Shown: positions 1 through 6,304, counted from the stretch's first letter. The stretch is DNA of 43,177 bases from Clostridiales bacterium (GCA_019421385.1 JAHZFK010000024.1:1-43177); one strand, 5' to 3'. Numbers and translations are program-made. The notes: generated from the sequence alone by a model not told the origin.

Positions 1-13
1 GCCCCCGCAACCA
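1..13 (+). tRNA. 3' end of tRNA-fMet (rest outside window)
   Basis: The window opens inside the acceptor stem GCCCCCGCAACCA. It is the 3' tip of an initiator tRNA whose longer fragment recurs at 7867-7912, where the CAU anticodon loop is also visible. The 5' part lies left of the window, so whether this copy is complete cannot be checked here. Confidence 0.7.
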
Positions 14-15
14 TT

Positions 16-51
16 AAAAAGCACTGATTTCGAGAGAAATCAGTGCTTTTT
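16..51 (+). terminator. tRNA-fMet intrinsic terminator (attL copy)
   Basis: A perfect 16-bp stem (16-31 with 36-51) closes a GAGA loop and ends in a T-run. It directly follows the CCA end and is duplicated at 7915-7950. Confidence 0.9.
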
Positions 52-74
52 CTTTACTTTTTCGGGGTTTGCAC

Positions 75-122
75 TTGTTCTTTGCTCCCGCTCGCCCTGC
101 GTCTGTTCTTTATTTGTTCTTT
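75..122 (+). repeat. Candidate integrase arm-type sites (left)
   Basis: TTGTTCTTT occurs at 75-83 and 114-122. The longer 19-mer CTGTTCTTTATTTGTTCTT at 103-121 recurs exactly at 7736-7754 beside the other att site. Short direct repeats at both ends are typical of arm sites bound by the N-terminal domain of tyrosine integrases; the assignment is inferred. Confidence 0.55.
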
Positions 123-137
123 ATGCAGGCAAACCCA

Positions 138-176
138 AAGGCCGATATACAACCGTGATTGGTGTATATCGGCCTT
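138..176 (-). terminator. Terminator at integrase 3' end
   Basis: A perfect 14-bp stem (138-151 with 163-176) overlaps the integrase stop codon. The plus-strand reading is followed by seven Ts and the minus-strand reading by a weaker T-rich tract, so it may act both ways. Confidence 0.65.
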
Positions 177-1560
177 ATTTTTTTACTTTTGTGCCGAGCG
201 GGTGCAGCAGGTCTTGCAGGGTATCCGCTGCCGCTGCATCGGCTGACTGTATCGCATGGGCGTATATTTTGCTCGTCGTTGTCACGCTGGCATGACCCAG
301 CCGCGCCGCCACAGTCTGCAAATTCGTACCCGCCGCGATCAGCAGCGTAGCATTGGTGTGTCGCAGCGAGTGCAATGAAATATCGGGCAAGTCGTTCTCT
401 TTGATGAACCGCGCAAACCAGCCTGTAACGGTGTCCGGGTGTATCGGCGCGCCATTCCACGCGGTAAATACGCGCCCGCTCGCCTGCCACTGGTCGCCCA
501 GCTGCAAAGCCTGCCGCCGCTGCCATGCGCGGAAAGCCCGCAATGCCTGCATTGCATCAGCTGGCACTTTGATACTGCGCCGTGAAGTGGCGTTTTTCGT
601 CTCGTCCTCGAAAATGCCCTTGTCAGCCAGATACAGCGATGACCGCCGAATATGAATGACCGACTTTTCAAAGTCAATATCTTCCCAAGTCAGGCCGCAC
701 AACTCGCCGCGCCGCATACCCGTATACAACAGCAGCTTTATCATGGTGCTATTCTGTATGTCGGCGCTTTCAAGCGCTTCCATCAAGCGGGCGGCTTGTT
801 CCTCGTCCAAATACCGCGCTTCTTTATGCTCCACGCGGGGCGGCTTTACGCGGTCGCACGGGTTGGAAAACAGCACCTGCCATTCGACCGCCGTTTGCAA
901 AATCACAGAAATTAGCCTGTGATGGTGCAGAATGGTCTTTGCCGACAAGCCTTTATCATTTCCCACCGGCTCAAACAATGCGCCCACAGGCTGCCCCAGC
1001 GCGTCAGAAACGCGCTTTGCGCTCTCGGCTGATACGTTCTTGCCCTGCGTGATGCTGGCAAGCACCGCGAGCGACACACCCGCTTGCTCAGCAAACGCGG
1101 TTTTCGTGATCGAGCGGGCGCGCAGCATTTCCCGCAAGTCGCCTTTGAAATGCTGCTTGCCGTCCTCCCTTATCCCCGCTTCTTCCAAATTGGAATAAAA
1201 CTGCATCAGGTGGTGCGGCTGCAAGCGGTCAAGCCGAATATGCCCGATGGCTGCATTGATACGCGGCAGCATGGCTTTATAGCGGTCAAACGTAGTGGGG
1301 CGCACCTGCTTTGCAGCATAGTCCCGCAGCCATATTTCCGCGAAATCCGCAAAGCGCACGTTCCCTTGCAGCACTTGCCCCGTGCGGCACTTTTCCTCGA
1401 AAAGCACGGCCTGCCGCTGGGCTTCTTTTTCGGCCTGTGCGTCGGTCATGTCCGGTTGGGGCTTCCACGTCATGGATTTAATAATCTGCCTGCCGGTCAT
1501 GTCGTAGCCGCAGGAAACGCGGATGGAATACGACTTGCCGCGCCGGGTTACGGTTGCCAT
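175..1560 (-). CDS. int: Tyrosine integrase with embedded XRE HTH
   Basis: A 461-aa tyrosine recombinase that integrates and excises the element at tRNA-fMet. It has a basic N-terminal arm-binding domain (about 1-60), a core-binding domain (about 70-240) and a C-terminal catalytic domain. Catalytic residues visible are R283 (TGMRRGE), H397 and R400 (HSLRH), H423 (LGH) and the nucleophile Y433 (KIYAH). The core-binding domain is interrupted at about 139-198 by a Cro/C1-type helix-turn-helix (TKTAFAEQAGVS, ending QPVGALFEP). ATG at 1560 is chosen because AAAGGAGGTG sits six bases upstream; a GTG further out lies inside that ribosome site. It is downstream of and co-oriented with the repressor gene, so the two may share a transcript. 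Confidence 0.95.
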   Translation of the reverse strand: MATVTRRGKSYSIRVSCGYDMTGRQIIKSMTWKPQPDMTDAQAEKEAQRQAVLFEEKCRTGQVLQGNVRFADFAEIWLRDYAAKQVRPTTFDRYKAMLPRINAAIGHIRLDRLQPHHLMQFYSNLEEAGIREDGKQHFKGDLREMLRARSITKTAFAEQAGVSLAVLASITQGKNVSAESAKRVSDALGQPVGALFEPVGNDKGLSAKTILHHHRLISVILQTAVEWQVLFSNPCDRVKPPRVEHKEARYLDEEQAARLMEALESADIQNSTMIKLLLYTGMRRGELCGLTWEDIDFEKSVIHIRRSSLYLADKGIFEDETKNATSRRSIKVPADAMQALRAFRAWQRRQALQLGDQWQASGRVFTAWNGAPIHPDTVTGWFARFIKENDLPDISLHSLRHTNATLLIAAGTNLQTVAARLGHASVTTTSKIYAHAIQSADAAAADTLQDLLHPLGTKVKK

Positions 1561-1575
1561 GTGGTGCACCTCCTT

Positions 1576-1599
1576 TCGAGCGGGTGGGTGTTCAAATTG
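1576..1599. repeat. 24-bp inverted repeat, copy 1
   Basis: Bases 1576-1599 are the exact reverse complement of 5447-5470. The repeat contains the near-palindrome TTCAAATTGAA and one CGAGCGGG octamer, and lies just upstream of the integrase ribosome site. It could bind an element-encoded regulator or serve as a recombination or replication site. Confidence 0.75.
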
Positions 1600-1622
1600 A
1601 ACGCCGTTAGGCTTGCATTATG

Positions 1623-1646
1623 AACGCGGTCAATTTTGACCGCGTT
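1623..1646 (-). terminator. Palindrome over repressor stop codon
   Basis: A perfect 11-bp inverted repeat (1623-1633 with 1636-1646) contains the repressor TGA stop. There is no T-run on the minus strand, so it may be a weak terminator, an RNA-stabilising hairpin or an operator for the downstream integrase. Confidence 0.45.
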
Positions 1647-2196
1647 GCGGCATTTCACTCCAAGTACAAAATCCTTGCTTTTGAAGTTCACTCATAAGGT
1701 CGTATAAAAAGCTCATTGCCACTTCACCGGAAAGCGAATTTTGGAAAGCATCAACTTTTTCTTTTAATTGTGTATCTTCCATTTTTCGTATTTCATCAAG
1801 CGAACATATTCCGTATTTCAAGGCTATATTCCGATATGTGTTATAATACGCCATTGCTTGTTGTTCCGAAATAAATTTCATCATTTTTTTTGCGGAAGAA
1901 TCCTTATATGCTAAATGTCCTCGTTCGTCCCATTCCACTCTATCGTCATGAAACAAGGTTAAGCGCTTTGATGTCAAATCTAAGTTGTTAAACTCATCAT
2001 CAAAACCAAGCAAATAATCGACAGTGACATTAAAATAGTTTGCAAATCTTTTTATATTCTGTATATTGGGTTCTCGCTCTCCACGTTCGTACTTGATAAT
2101 AGTGCTTGTCGCTATTCCCAAATTCTCCGCTAATTGTTTTTGTGTGAGCTTACGCTCTTTTCTCAACTCTTTTAATCGTTGGCTAAAATCAGGCAT
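1630..2196 (-). CDS. XRE-family (CI-like) repressor
   Basis: A 188-aa protein with an N-terminal Cro/C1 helix-turn-helix at about residues 5-62 (RLKELRKERKLTQKQLAENL then the YERGEREP turn). The roughly 120-residue C-terminal region is unrecognised and lacks visible Ser-Lys autoprotease motifs, so it may respond to a partner or antirepressor rather than RecA. It is divergent from the small HTH gene at 2381, the classic lysogeny-switch layout. Its own promoter carries a palindromic operator, which suggests autorepression. The gene is AT-rich compared with the rest of the element. Confidence 0.85.
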   Translation of the reverse strand: MPDFSQRLKELRKERKLTQKQLAENLGIATSTIIKYERGEREPNIQNIKRFANYFNVTVDYLLGFDDEFNNLDLTSKRLTLFHDDRVEWDERGHLAYKDSSAKKMMKFISEQQAMAYYNTYRNIALKYGICSLDEIRKMEDTQLKEKVDAFQNSLSGEVAMSFLYDLMSELQKQGFCTWSEMPQRGQN

Positions 2197-2216
2197 ATAC
2201 TCGCCCCCTTTGTACT

Positions 2217-2245
2217 ATTTTACACAATTTGTGTAATACCGTCAA
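2217..2245 (-). promoter_or_regulatory. Repressor promoter with operator palindrome
   Basis: On the minus strand TTGACG (2240-2245), 17 bases and TAAAAT (2217-2222). The 17-bp palindrome TTACACAATTTGTGTAA (2220-2236) fills the spacer and touches the -10 box, so a bound repressor would shut off its own gene. Confidence 0.7.
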
Positions 2246-2302
2246 TAAAAATACAAATAAAAGCAACTAAATATCTAGTAGTAATTTTGTTTATATTTCC
2301 CA

Positions 2303-2331
2303 TTGTGTATTACTTACCCATAGTGTATTAT
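2303..2331 (+). promoter_or_regulatory. Promoter of rightward operon (cro side)
   Basis: TTGTGT (2303-2308), 17 bases and TATTAT (2326-2331). Both boxes overlap GTGTATTA half-sites resembling the arms of the 2220-2236 palindrome, so the same repressor probably controls both directions. Confidence 0.55.
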
Positions 2332-2380
2332 GAATTTGCAGAATCAAATTATACATATCGTATCAATTCGAGGTGAGATA

Positions 2381-2560
2381 ATGAAATTAGCAGAATTGCG
2401 CGGCACAATGACACAAAAAGCATTGGCAAAAGAACTTAATGTAAGTTTATCTGCATTAGGAAAGTACGAACGCGGCGAGCGCACGCCCCGCGACAACGTA
2501 AAGAAGCGTATTGCTGCCTATTTTGGCAAAACCGTGCAGGAAATCTTCTACGACGATTAA
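2381..2560 (+). CDS. Cro-like small HTH regulator
   Basis: A 59-aa protein that is essentially one Cro/C1 helix-turn-helix (MTQKALAKELNVSLSALGKY, then ERGERTPRDN). ATG at 2381 is chosen because GAGGTGAGATA precedes it and the HTH starts at once; an upstream in-frame ATG at 2330 has no ribosome site. It is the first gene rightwards of the divergent switch and is followed within 12 bases by the next gene. By position it is the counter-regulator to the repressor at 1630-2196. Confidence 0.85.
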   Translation: MKLAELRGTMTQKALAKELNVSLSALGKYERGERTPRDNVKKRIAAYFGKTVQEIFYDD

Positions 2561-2572
2561 GGAGGAAACCCC

Positions 2573-2848
2573 ATGAACGAACAGCAACCCAAGCAAACTT
2601 TACCCCGTATGCGCACCCTTGCAAAAGCCATTGAGGAAATCAAGGCCGAAGACCCGAACACCGCTTTGACGCAAAACCAGCTGCGCGTGTTGGTCAAATC
2701 GGGTGCAATCCCCAGTGTATCAGCCGGGCGGCACACGCTGATTAACCTCGACTTGCTCGTTGCCTACTTAGCAAGCGACGCTTACCAGAACGGCAAAGCG
2801 GCGCAGCCTGCGCCCGAATATGGCAAGCTGCGCCGCATTGAAGAATGA
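2573..2848 (+). CDS. Excisionase-like DNA-binding protein
   Basis: A 91-aa protein with a strong AAGGAGG site seven bases before ATG. Its middle (about residues 12-67) has the pattern of small winged-helix excisionase or MerR-like adaptors: a recognition segment (TQNQLRVLVKSGAIPSV), a turn with GRHTLIN, then a helix (LDLLVAYLAS). It lies in the early rightward operon after the Cro-like gene. A recombination directionality factor or an early regulator are both plausible. Confidence 0.55.
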   Translation: MNEQQPKQTLPRMRTLAKAIEEIKAEDPNTALTQNQLRVLVKSGAIPSVSAGRHTLINLDLLVAYLASDAYQNGKAAQPAPEYGKLRRIEE

Positions 2849-2850
2849 AA

Positions 2851-2947
2851 AAGACCTTTCCAGCAGCTTTGGTCGGCACTGAAAAGGTCAAAACACATAT
2901 ACACCCGCGAGCGGGTTTGTTTGTACATAGTATACCGCACCCGCTCG
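2851..2947 (+). promoter_or_regulatory. Hairpin and CCCGC palindromes between early genes
   Basis: An attenuator-like hairpin (GACCTTTC with GAAAAGGTC) follows the stop at 2848. Then comes the perfect 14-bp palindrome ACCCGCGAGCGGGT (2903-2916), a TATACC box near 2931 and another CCCGCTCG at 2940-2947. This looks like an operator-promoter region for the gene at 2977. Confidence 0.4.
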
Positions 2948-2976
2948 CCCTTGTCAAATGGAAAGGACGATAACAA

Positions 2977-3444
2977 ATGCACACCGAAACACACGAAGCC
3001 ACTGTCCGCGCTTGGTTCTCCACCGAAACCATGCCCGCTGCATGGTTAGCCGCCGACCCTGCGGCCTGCGCCGAGTTAGCGCAGCTGCTGCGCGACAAGG
3101 TGCTGAAAGCCTATCAAATGGGGCTGCTGGACGGCGCAGCGCGCCGTGCCACTCTGCGCGATCAAGCCATTATGGACGCGGACAGCGCGCTTGGTGAATG
3201 TCTTTCGCGTATGCTGGAAGCCAAATATCTTGCAAACGAAATCAACAGCACGTTTGCCCCGCTTTGGGCTGGCGATGGGAACGACCCACGCAAAGGCGAG
3301 AAATTTATTCGCCGCATGGAAATTGCAAGCGGGCTGGTTGTTCGATGCAGCAACGACGCGCTTGAAGCTCTGGAAGCTGCAAAAGCCGCTTTGGGCTTGA
3401 ATGGTACAACTGAAACCGACACAAAGCCATTCAGCGCGGCTTAA
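2977..3444 (+). CDS. Element protein of unknown function
   Basis: A 155-aa, alanine-rich and probably all-helical protein that I do not recognise. It has no signal peptide, membrane segment or cysteine motif. The middle (about 40-85) is predicted helix with many Ala, Leu and Arg residues, and the C-terminus is polar and loose. A GGACGATAACA ribosome site precedes ATG. It lies between the excisionase-like gene and rep and reads in the same direction, so a replication accessory, copy-control or Rep-loading role is possible but not shown. Confidence 0.7.
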   Translation: MHTETHEATVRAWFSTETMPAAWLAADPAACAELAQLLRDKVLKAYQMGLLDGAARRATLRDQAIMDADSALGECLSRMLEAKYLANEINSTFAPLWAGDGNDPRKGEKFIRRMEIASGLVVRCSNDALEALEAAKAALGLNGTTETDTKPFSAA

Positions 3445-3463
3445 AAAGTACATATCTGCACGG

Positions 3464-3528
3464 TGTGCGGGGCATTTGCCCCGCACATCGCCGTTTTAGG
3501 GGCATTGCACATATCGTGTGTGCAATGC
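3464..3528 (+). other. Twin hairpins upstream of rep (candidate origin)
   Basis: Two strong inverted repeats lie back to back. The first has 11-bp arms 3464-3474 and 3477-3487 (TGTGCGGGGCA). The second has 10-bp arms 3502-3511 and 3519-3528 (GCATTGCACA) with a 7-base loop. They occupy the 118-bp gap before rep. Rolling-circle origins are often paired hairpins next to rep, but a transcriptional attenuator would look similar. Confidence 0.5.
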
Positions 3529-3562
3529 AATAGAACAAAATATCTTGCATGGAGCGTAACGA

Positions 3563-4363
3563 ATGAAGAAAAGAAAGCGAGTTGTCCGAGCGGGTAACCT
3601 TGTATGGGCGACGATTTGCACCCCACCCGCACCCAACGACCCTGAACACGTCCGCGCCGCGAAATCCCGCGCCACAACCGCCGCGCGCAAGGCACTCAAC
3701 CAGAAAGCCGCCTGCCGCCGCCTTGAAATGCTGCTTGCTGCCAATTTCACACCCTGCGACTTTCACCTGATACTTACCTACCGTCCCGGCGATCTGCCCG
3801 CCACGCGCAAGGAAGCCGTGAAGCGTCTGCGTAAATTCCTTGCACAGCTGCGCGCCTACCGCAAGGCGCGCGGCCTGCCGCTGAAATACGTCTACGCCAC
3901 AGAGGGCTTACACGGCGACAAGCGTTTCCACCACCACCTTGTAATAAACGCCACAGCGGGCGACTATGACCTGATACGCAGCCTTTGGATATGGGGCGAA
4001 CAAGTAGACTTAGAGCGCATTGCAGACCATGACTATGGCGGGCTTGCGCGTTATCTCACCAAGGAAGCCGCAGAGGGCAAGCCCAACGGCGCACAGAGTT
4101 GGACACCCTCACGCGGGCTGACAAAGCCCACGGTGGAAACAAGCTGGGTAGACGGCGACGAAACGCTAACCGCGCCCGCTGGCTGCTATGTGATTGAGCG
4201 GGAGGACAAGCAAAACGAGTTCGCGGGCTATTCCTATATTCATTACCGCATAGAACGCCCACAGCTGCGCAAGACGCGCCCGCGCCGCAGCAAGGTCAGC
4301 TTACCCATACCGCCGACGCTATACGAAATGGACGCGCCTGCGCGCCCGTATGCGCAGCGATAG
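3563..4363 (+). CDS. rep: HUH-superfamily rolling-circle Rep
   Basis: A 266-aa replication initiator expected to nick one origin strand through a tyrosine. Motif 1 is FHLILTY (about 67-73). Motif 2 is the HUH metal site RFHHHLVI with H123 and H125. Motif 3 is RYLTKE with probable catalytic Y164 and K167. The later TPSRGL segment resembles the conserved TSRN-L stretch of Rep proteins in inovirus-like and satellite elements. ATG at 3563 follows GGAGCGTAACGA. One motif-3 tyrosine is visible, as in plasmid-type Reps. A packaging or Zot gene, needed for an inovirus, is absent. A dead paralogue lies downstream at 4942. Confidence 0.85.
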   Translation: MKKRKRVVRAGNLVWATICTPPAPNDPEHVRAAKSRATTAARKALNQKAACRRLEMLLAANFTPCDFHLILTYRPGDLPATRKEAVKRLRKFLAQLRAYRKARGLPLKYVYATEGLHGDKRFHHHLVINATAGDYDLIRSLWIWGEQVDLERIADHDYGGLARYLTKEAAEGKPNGAQSWTPSRGLTKPTVETSWVDGDETLTAPAGCYVIEREDKQNEFAGYSYIHYRIERPQLRKTRPRRSKVSLPIPPTLYEMDAPARPYAQR

Positions 4364-4941
4364 GCCGCACCCGCTCGACATACTGCACAATCAAATAGCG
4401 CACCCTTTCAGGCTTGAAGCCATGTATATCTGTAGAGAGGGGCGCAGAGAAAACGCCCTGCACGCCTTGTAATCAACCGAGCGGGCGGGTATTCTGGAAA
4501 CAGACCAGAACAGCCACCGCGCGCGACCGCGTGCAGCGTGCGCAGCGCACTCCCCCCATGCGCCGCCGCTGCCGCGCCGCCCTCAGACCGCATACCCAAC
4601 AGAAATTTTACTGCGGCACTGCCACATGAGGGGTGGGGTTCGCGTAAGCGCACACAGGCGCACGTTATGCCCCTCCACCAAGCAGTTCAGACAGCGCCTT
4701 GCATTACCCCGCAAAACCCATCCAAAGCCGCGATAAACGCCGCTTTTTGCCGCCCGGAAAGCGCGCCAAACGGCGCAAGGCTTGGGCGCAAGCATCCGTC
4801 CGCCCGCCTGTGCGCCACGCCTGCGCCCGTTATGCACCTACCCCCACCCTGAAAAAGTTTCGGGGCATGGGGTGCAAGACCGCAGGCCTCCATACACGCG
4901 AGATTTTTTCCCCATGCCGAAGATTTTTACGAGGTGAGACC
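4364..4941. other. 578-bp GC-rich gap with inverted repeat
   Basis: I see no convincing gene here; open frames lack ribosome sites. The gap has two CCCGCTCG octamers (4370-4377 and 4478-4485, inverted). It also holds a long-armed stem, GGCATGGGG (near 4864-4872) pairing with CCCCATGCC (4910-4918), just before the ribosome site of the next gene. It could be a replication origin or a structured leader of the Rep-like gene. Confidence 0.4.
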
Positions 4942-5436
4942 ATGAAAACCAAAAGCGCAGCCGTCATAGCTACCGAACACCGCTGGCATACATACCAATC
5001 ACGAAAGCGTCTGGAAAGCAGGGTTGCCACCTGCTTTGCGCCCGACAGCCGCCTGTATACGCTCCCGCTCGATCTACATCGGTTTAACCTGTCTGCTGAT
5101 CTGCTGCACTGGCACTGGAAGCAGGCGTTTATACGCCCCTTGCGCGAGCAGCTTGCTATGCGCACGCCGTCCTGCGCCTTGCGCTATATCTATGCGTTTG
5201 ACTTCCGCACGCCTGACGCGCTCAAGGTCTATTTGCTGACCGACGCACCAGACGAAGAAATACAAGCCGCCTATGCGGGCTTTTGGCTACATGGCGAACA
5301 TATCCATGCAGAACGCTTAGAGGACATAGGCGCGGCCTGTGTCGCGTCTATGATGACCGTACAGGCACATGGTATCGAGGGCAAGCGGGTTAAAAGAATG
5401 TACACATCTTCCCGCTCGCTCGGCGCAGCGGTTTAA
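4942..5436 (+). CDS. Rep-like paralogue lacking all catalytic residues
   Basis: A 164-aa protein homologous to the Rep at 3563. Residues 80-119 (LRYIYA to GFWLHGE) align without a gap to Rep 107-146 (LKYVYA to LWIWGE), and ERLED and the C-terminal SSRSL match ERIAD and PSRGL. The HUH histidines H123, H124 and H125 become V96, Y97 and L98. The catalytic Y164 becomes M137 and K167 becomes V140. It ends soon after the SRSL segment, about 80 residues shorter than Rep. ATG at 4942 follows GAGGTGAGAC. The frame is intact, which argues for function, perhaps binding the origin or Rep as a copy-number or nicking regulator. Confidence 0.75.
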   Translation: MKTKSAAVIATEHRWHTYQSRKRLESRVATCFAPDSRLYTLPLDLHRFNLSADLLHWHWKQAFIRPLREQLAMRTPSCALRYIYAFDFRTPDALKVYLLTDAPDEEIQAAYAGFWLHGEHIHAERLEDIGAACVASMMTVQAHGIEGKRVKRMYTSSRSLGAAV

Positions 5437-5446
5437 TACCTGTGTC

Positions 5447-5470
5447 CAATTTGAACACCCACCCGCTCGA
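5447..5470. repeat. 24-bp inverted repeat, copy 2
   Basis: The exact reverse complement of 1576-1599, placed 10 bases after the Rep-like stop codon. It includes a CCCGCTCG octamer at 5462-5469. Confidence 0.75.
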
Positions 5471-5481
5471 CCGCTTTACCC

Positions 5482-5585
5482 TGTCACCGTCCGGTGACAC
5501 CATTTCACCATTCGCGTAGATGCATTACCGTACAGGGAATACCCCACCTATGGAAATTTTCTTCTATAGGGTAAGCGCGGTATTC
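5482..5585 (+). promoter_or_regulatory. Nested stem-loops before zinc-ribbon genes
   Basis: A cruciform-like TGTCACCG/CGGTGACA (5482-5499) is followed by a nested stem: GAATACC (5537-5543) with GGTATTC (5579-5585), enclosing CCTAT-GAA and TTC-ATAGG (5547-5570). It ends about 20 bases before the ribosome site of the gene at 5621. It may be an RNA target of the Com-like product or a second origin candidate. Confidence 0.4.
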
Positions 5586-5620
5586 TATCATGCAAATTCC
5601 CAAACAAGGAGTATGATATT

Positions 5621-5812
5621 ATGAAACGAAAACGCATCAGGAAGCCCAAACACCGCCCCCCACGCGCGGCGATACCCTGTCCCGTCTGCGGTGCTGCGCT
5701 GTTTTATCTGTACGCCGACAGCATTTGCAAACACATTGGCTTTATCTGCCCGGTATGCGGGCATGACGGGGACGTTAGCGTAAGCGTCCATTTGCAGGAG
5801 GAAACCCCATGA
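5621..5812 (+). CDS. Small zinc-ribbon protein
   Basis: A 63-aa protein with a very basic start (MKRKRIRKPKHRPPR) and two CxxC knuckles, PCPVCG at about 19-24 and ICPVCG at about 43-48, which should bind one zinc. AAGGAGTATGATATT precedes ATG. Its TGA overlaps the ATG of the next gene, so the two are probably translationally coupled. The basic tail and single zinc ribbon suggest nucleic-acid binding. No family is recognised with confidence. Confidence 0.8.
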   Translation: MKRKRIRKPKHRPPRAAIPCPVCGAALFYLYADSICKHIGFICPVCGHDGDVSVSVHLQEETP

Positions 5813-6015
5813 AAATCAAAAGCACCGCTGACGGAAGCACTTGGTTTTGCTGTCAATTCTGCGGCAGAAAGCTATTCAAAGTCATGCAGCGCACGCAATG
5901 CCGTGATTTCCCGGCATGGTGTCGCGGCTGCAAGCGTGAAATCATTGTCAACATAGACGGCAAGACGATCTTTGCCGCCGATGCCCCGTGCGCTCCACAA
6001 GCGGGCGCGTCTTGA
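5809..6015 (+). CDS. Com-like zinc-ribbon regulator
   Basis: A 68-aa protein with CQFCGRKLFK near the N-terminus and CRGCKREIIV about 25 residues later. This spacing and the LFK/I(I/V) context resemble phage Mu Com, an RNA-binding translational activator of mom. The start overlaps the previous stop (ATGA). The tail after about residue 50 is loose and alanine-rich. No mom-type modification gene is present, so the target here must differ, perhaps the element's own structured leader at 5537-5585. The similarity is judged by eye. Confidence 0.6.
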   Translation: MKIKSTADGSTWFCCQFCGRKLFKVMQRTQCRDFPAWCRGCKREIIVNIDGKTIFAADAPCAPQAGAS

Positions 6016-6082
6016 ACTGCCCTTTCTTTGCGGTCGTTATGCCTTTTCCATTGCATACCCGCTCGAATATAGGGAATCCCCC

Positions 6083-6100
6083 CACGCGCAGCCGTGCGGG
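6083..6100 (+). repeat. 18-bp direct repeat flanking TA module 1 (copy 1)
   Basis: CACGCGCAGCCGTGCGGG is repeated exactly at 6424-6441, bracketing the first toxin-antitoxin module. The preceding bases (GAATCCC versus CAATCCC) are also similar. Confidence 0.75.
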
Positions 6101-6107
6101 AACAGCA

Positions 6108-6136
6108 AAAGCCCCTGCACCACGTGCAGGGGCTTT
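6108..6136 (+). terminator. Terminator after zinc-ribbon genes
   Basis: A perfect 13-bp stem (6108-6120 with 6124-6136) with a CAC loop, ending GGGGCTTTGCTT. It isolates the rightward operon from the toxin promoter that begins three bases later. Confidence 0.8.
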
Positions 6137-6138
6137 GC

Positions 6139-6167
6139 TTGCAGTTTCGACACATTTCTGCTATACT
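6139..6167 (+). promoter_or_regulatory. Toxin 1 promoter
   Basis: TTGCAG (6139-6144), 17 bases and TATACT (6162-6167), with an extended TGC before the -10 box. The same ending TTTCTGCTATACT precedes toxin 2 on the other strand. Confidence 0.75.
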
Positions 6168-6232
6168 ACGGGTACGGTGCTGCCGCGCCAGCGGTAGGCG
6201 GTTAAGTCTTGCCCCTGAAAGGGGGCGTTGCT

Positions 6233-6304
6233 ATGGAATATCTGATAATGCTTGTAGTGATACTCGTACTTATCGAGCGTATTTTAAGCAATAAAGAGAA
6301 GTAA
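6233..6304 (+). CDS. Candidate type I toxin peptide 1 (23 aa)
   Basis: A 23-aa peptide, MEYLIMLVVILVLIERILSN followed by KEK: one hydrophobic helix with a charged tail, the usual form of membrane-acting type I toxins such as Fst and TxpA. ATG follows GAAAGGGGG by seven bases. The long leader (about 6174-6232) contains a hairpin, CTGCCGC with GCGGTAG. Transcription would end in a hairpin overlapping the stop codon, shared with a convergent antisense RNA. A paralogous module lies at 7447-7731 in the opposite orientation. Toxicity is inferred from form and arrangement, not shown. Confidence 0.7.
   Translation: MEYLIMLVVILVLIERILSNKEK

Larger units (their letters stand above)
1..55 (+). repeat. 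attL: left copy of integration repeat
   Basis: Bases 1-55 are identical to 7900-7954, and the two diverge at the next base (A versus T). The repeat covers the tRNA 3' end and the complete terminator hairpin. The identity probably continues left of the window into the tRNA, so the true core length is unknown. Confidence 0.9.

Noticed and set aside
4414..4852. Short overlapping frames between rep and the Rep-like gene
   Set aside because: No ribosome sites and no recognisable features; repetitive Arg/Ala/Pro composition typical of GC-rich non-coding DNA.
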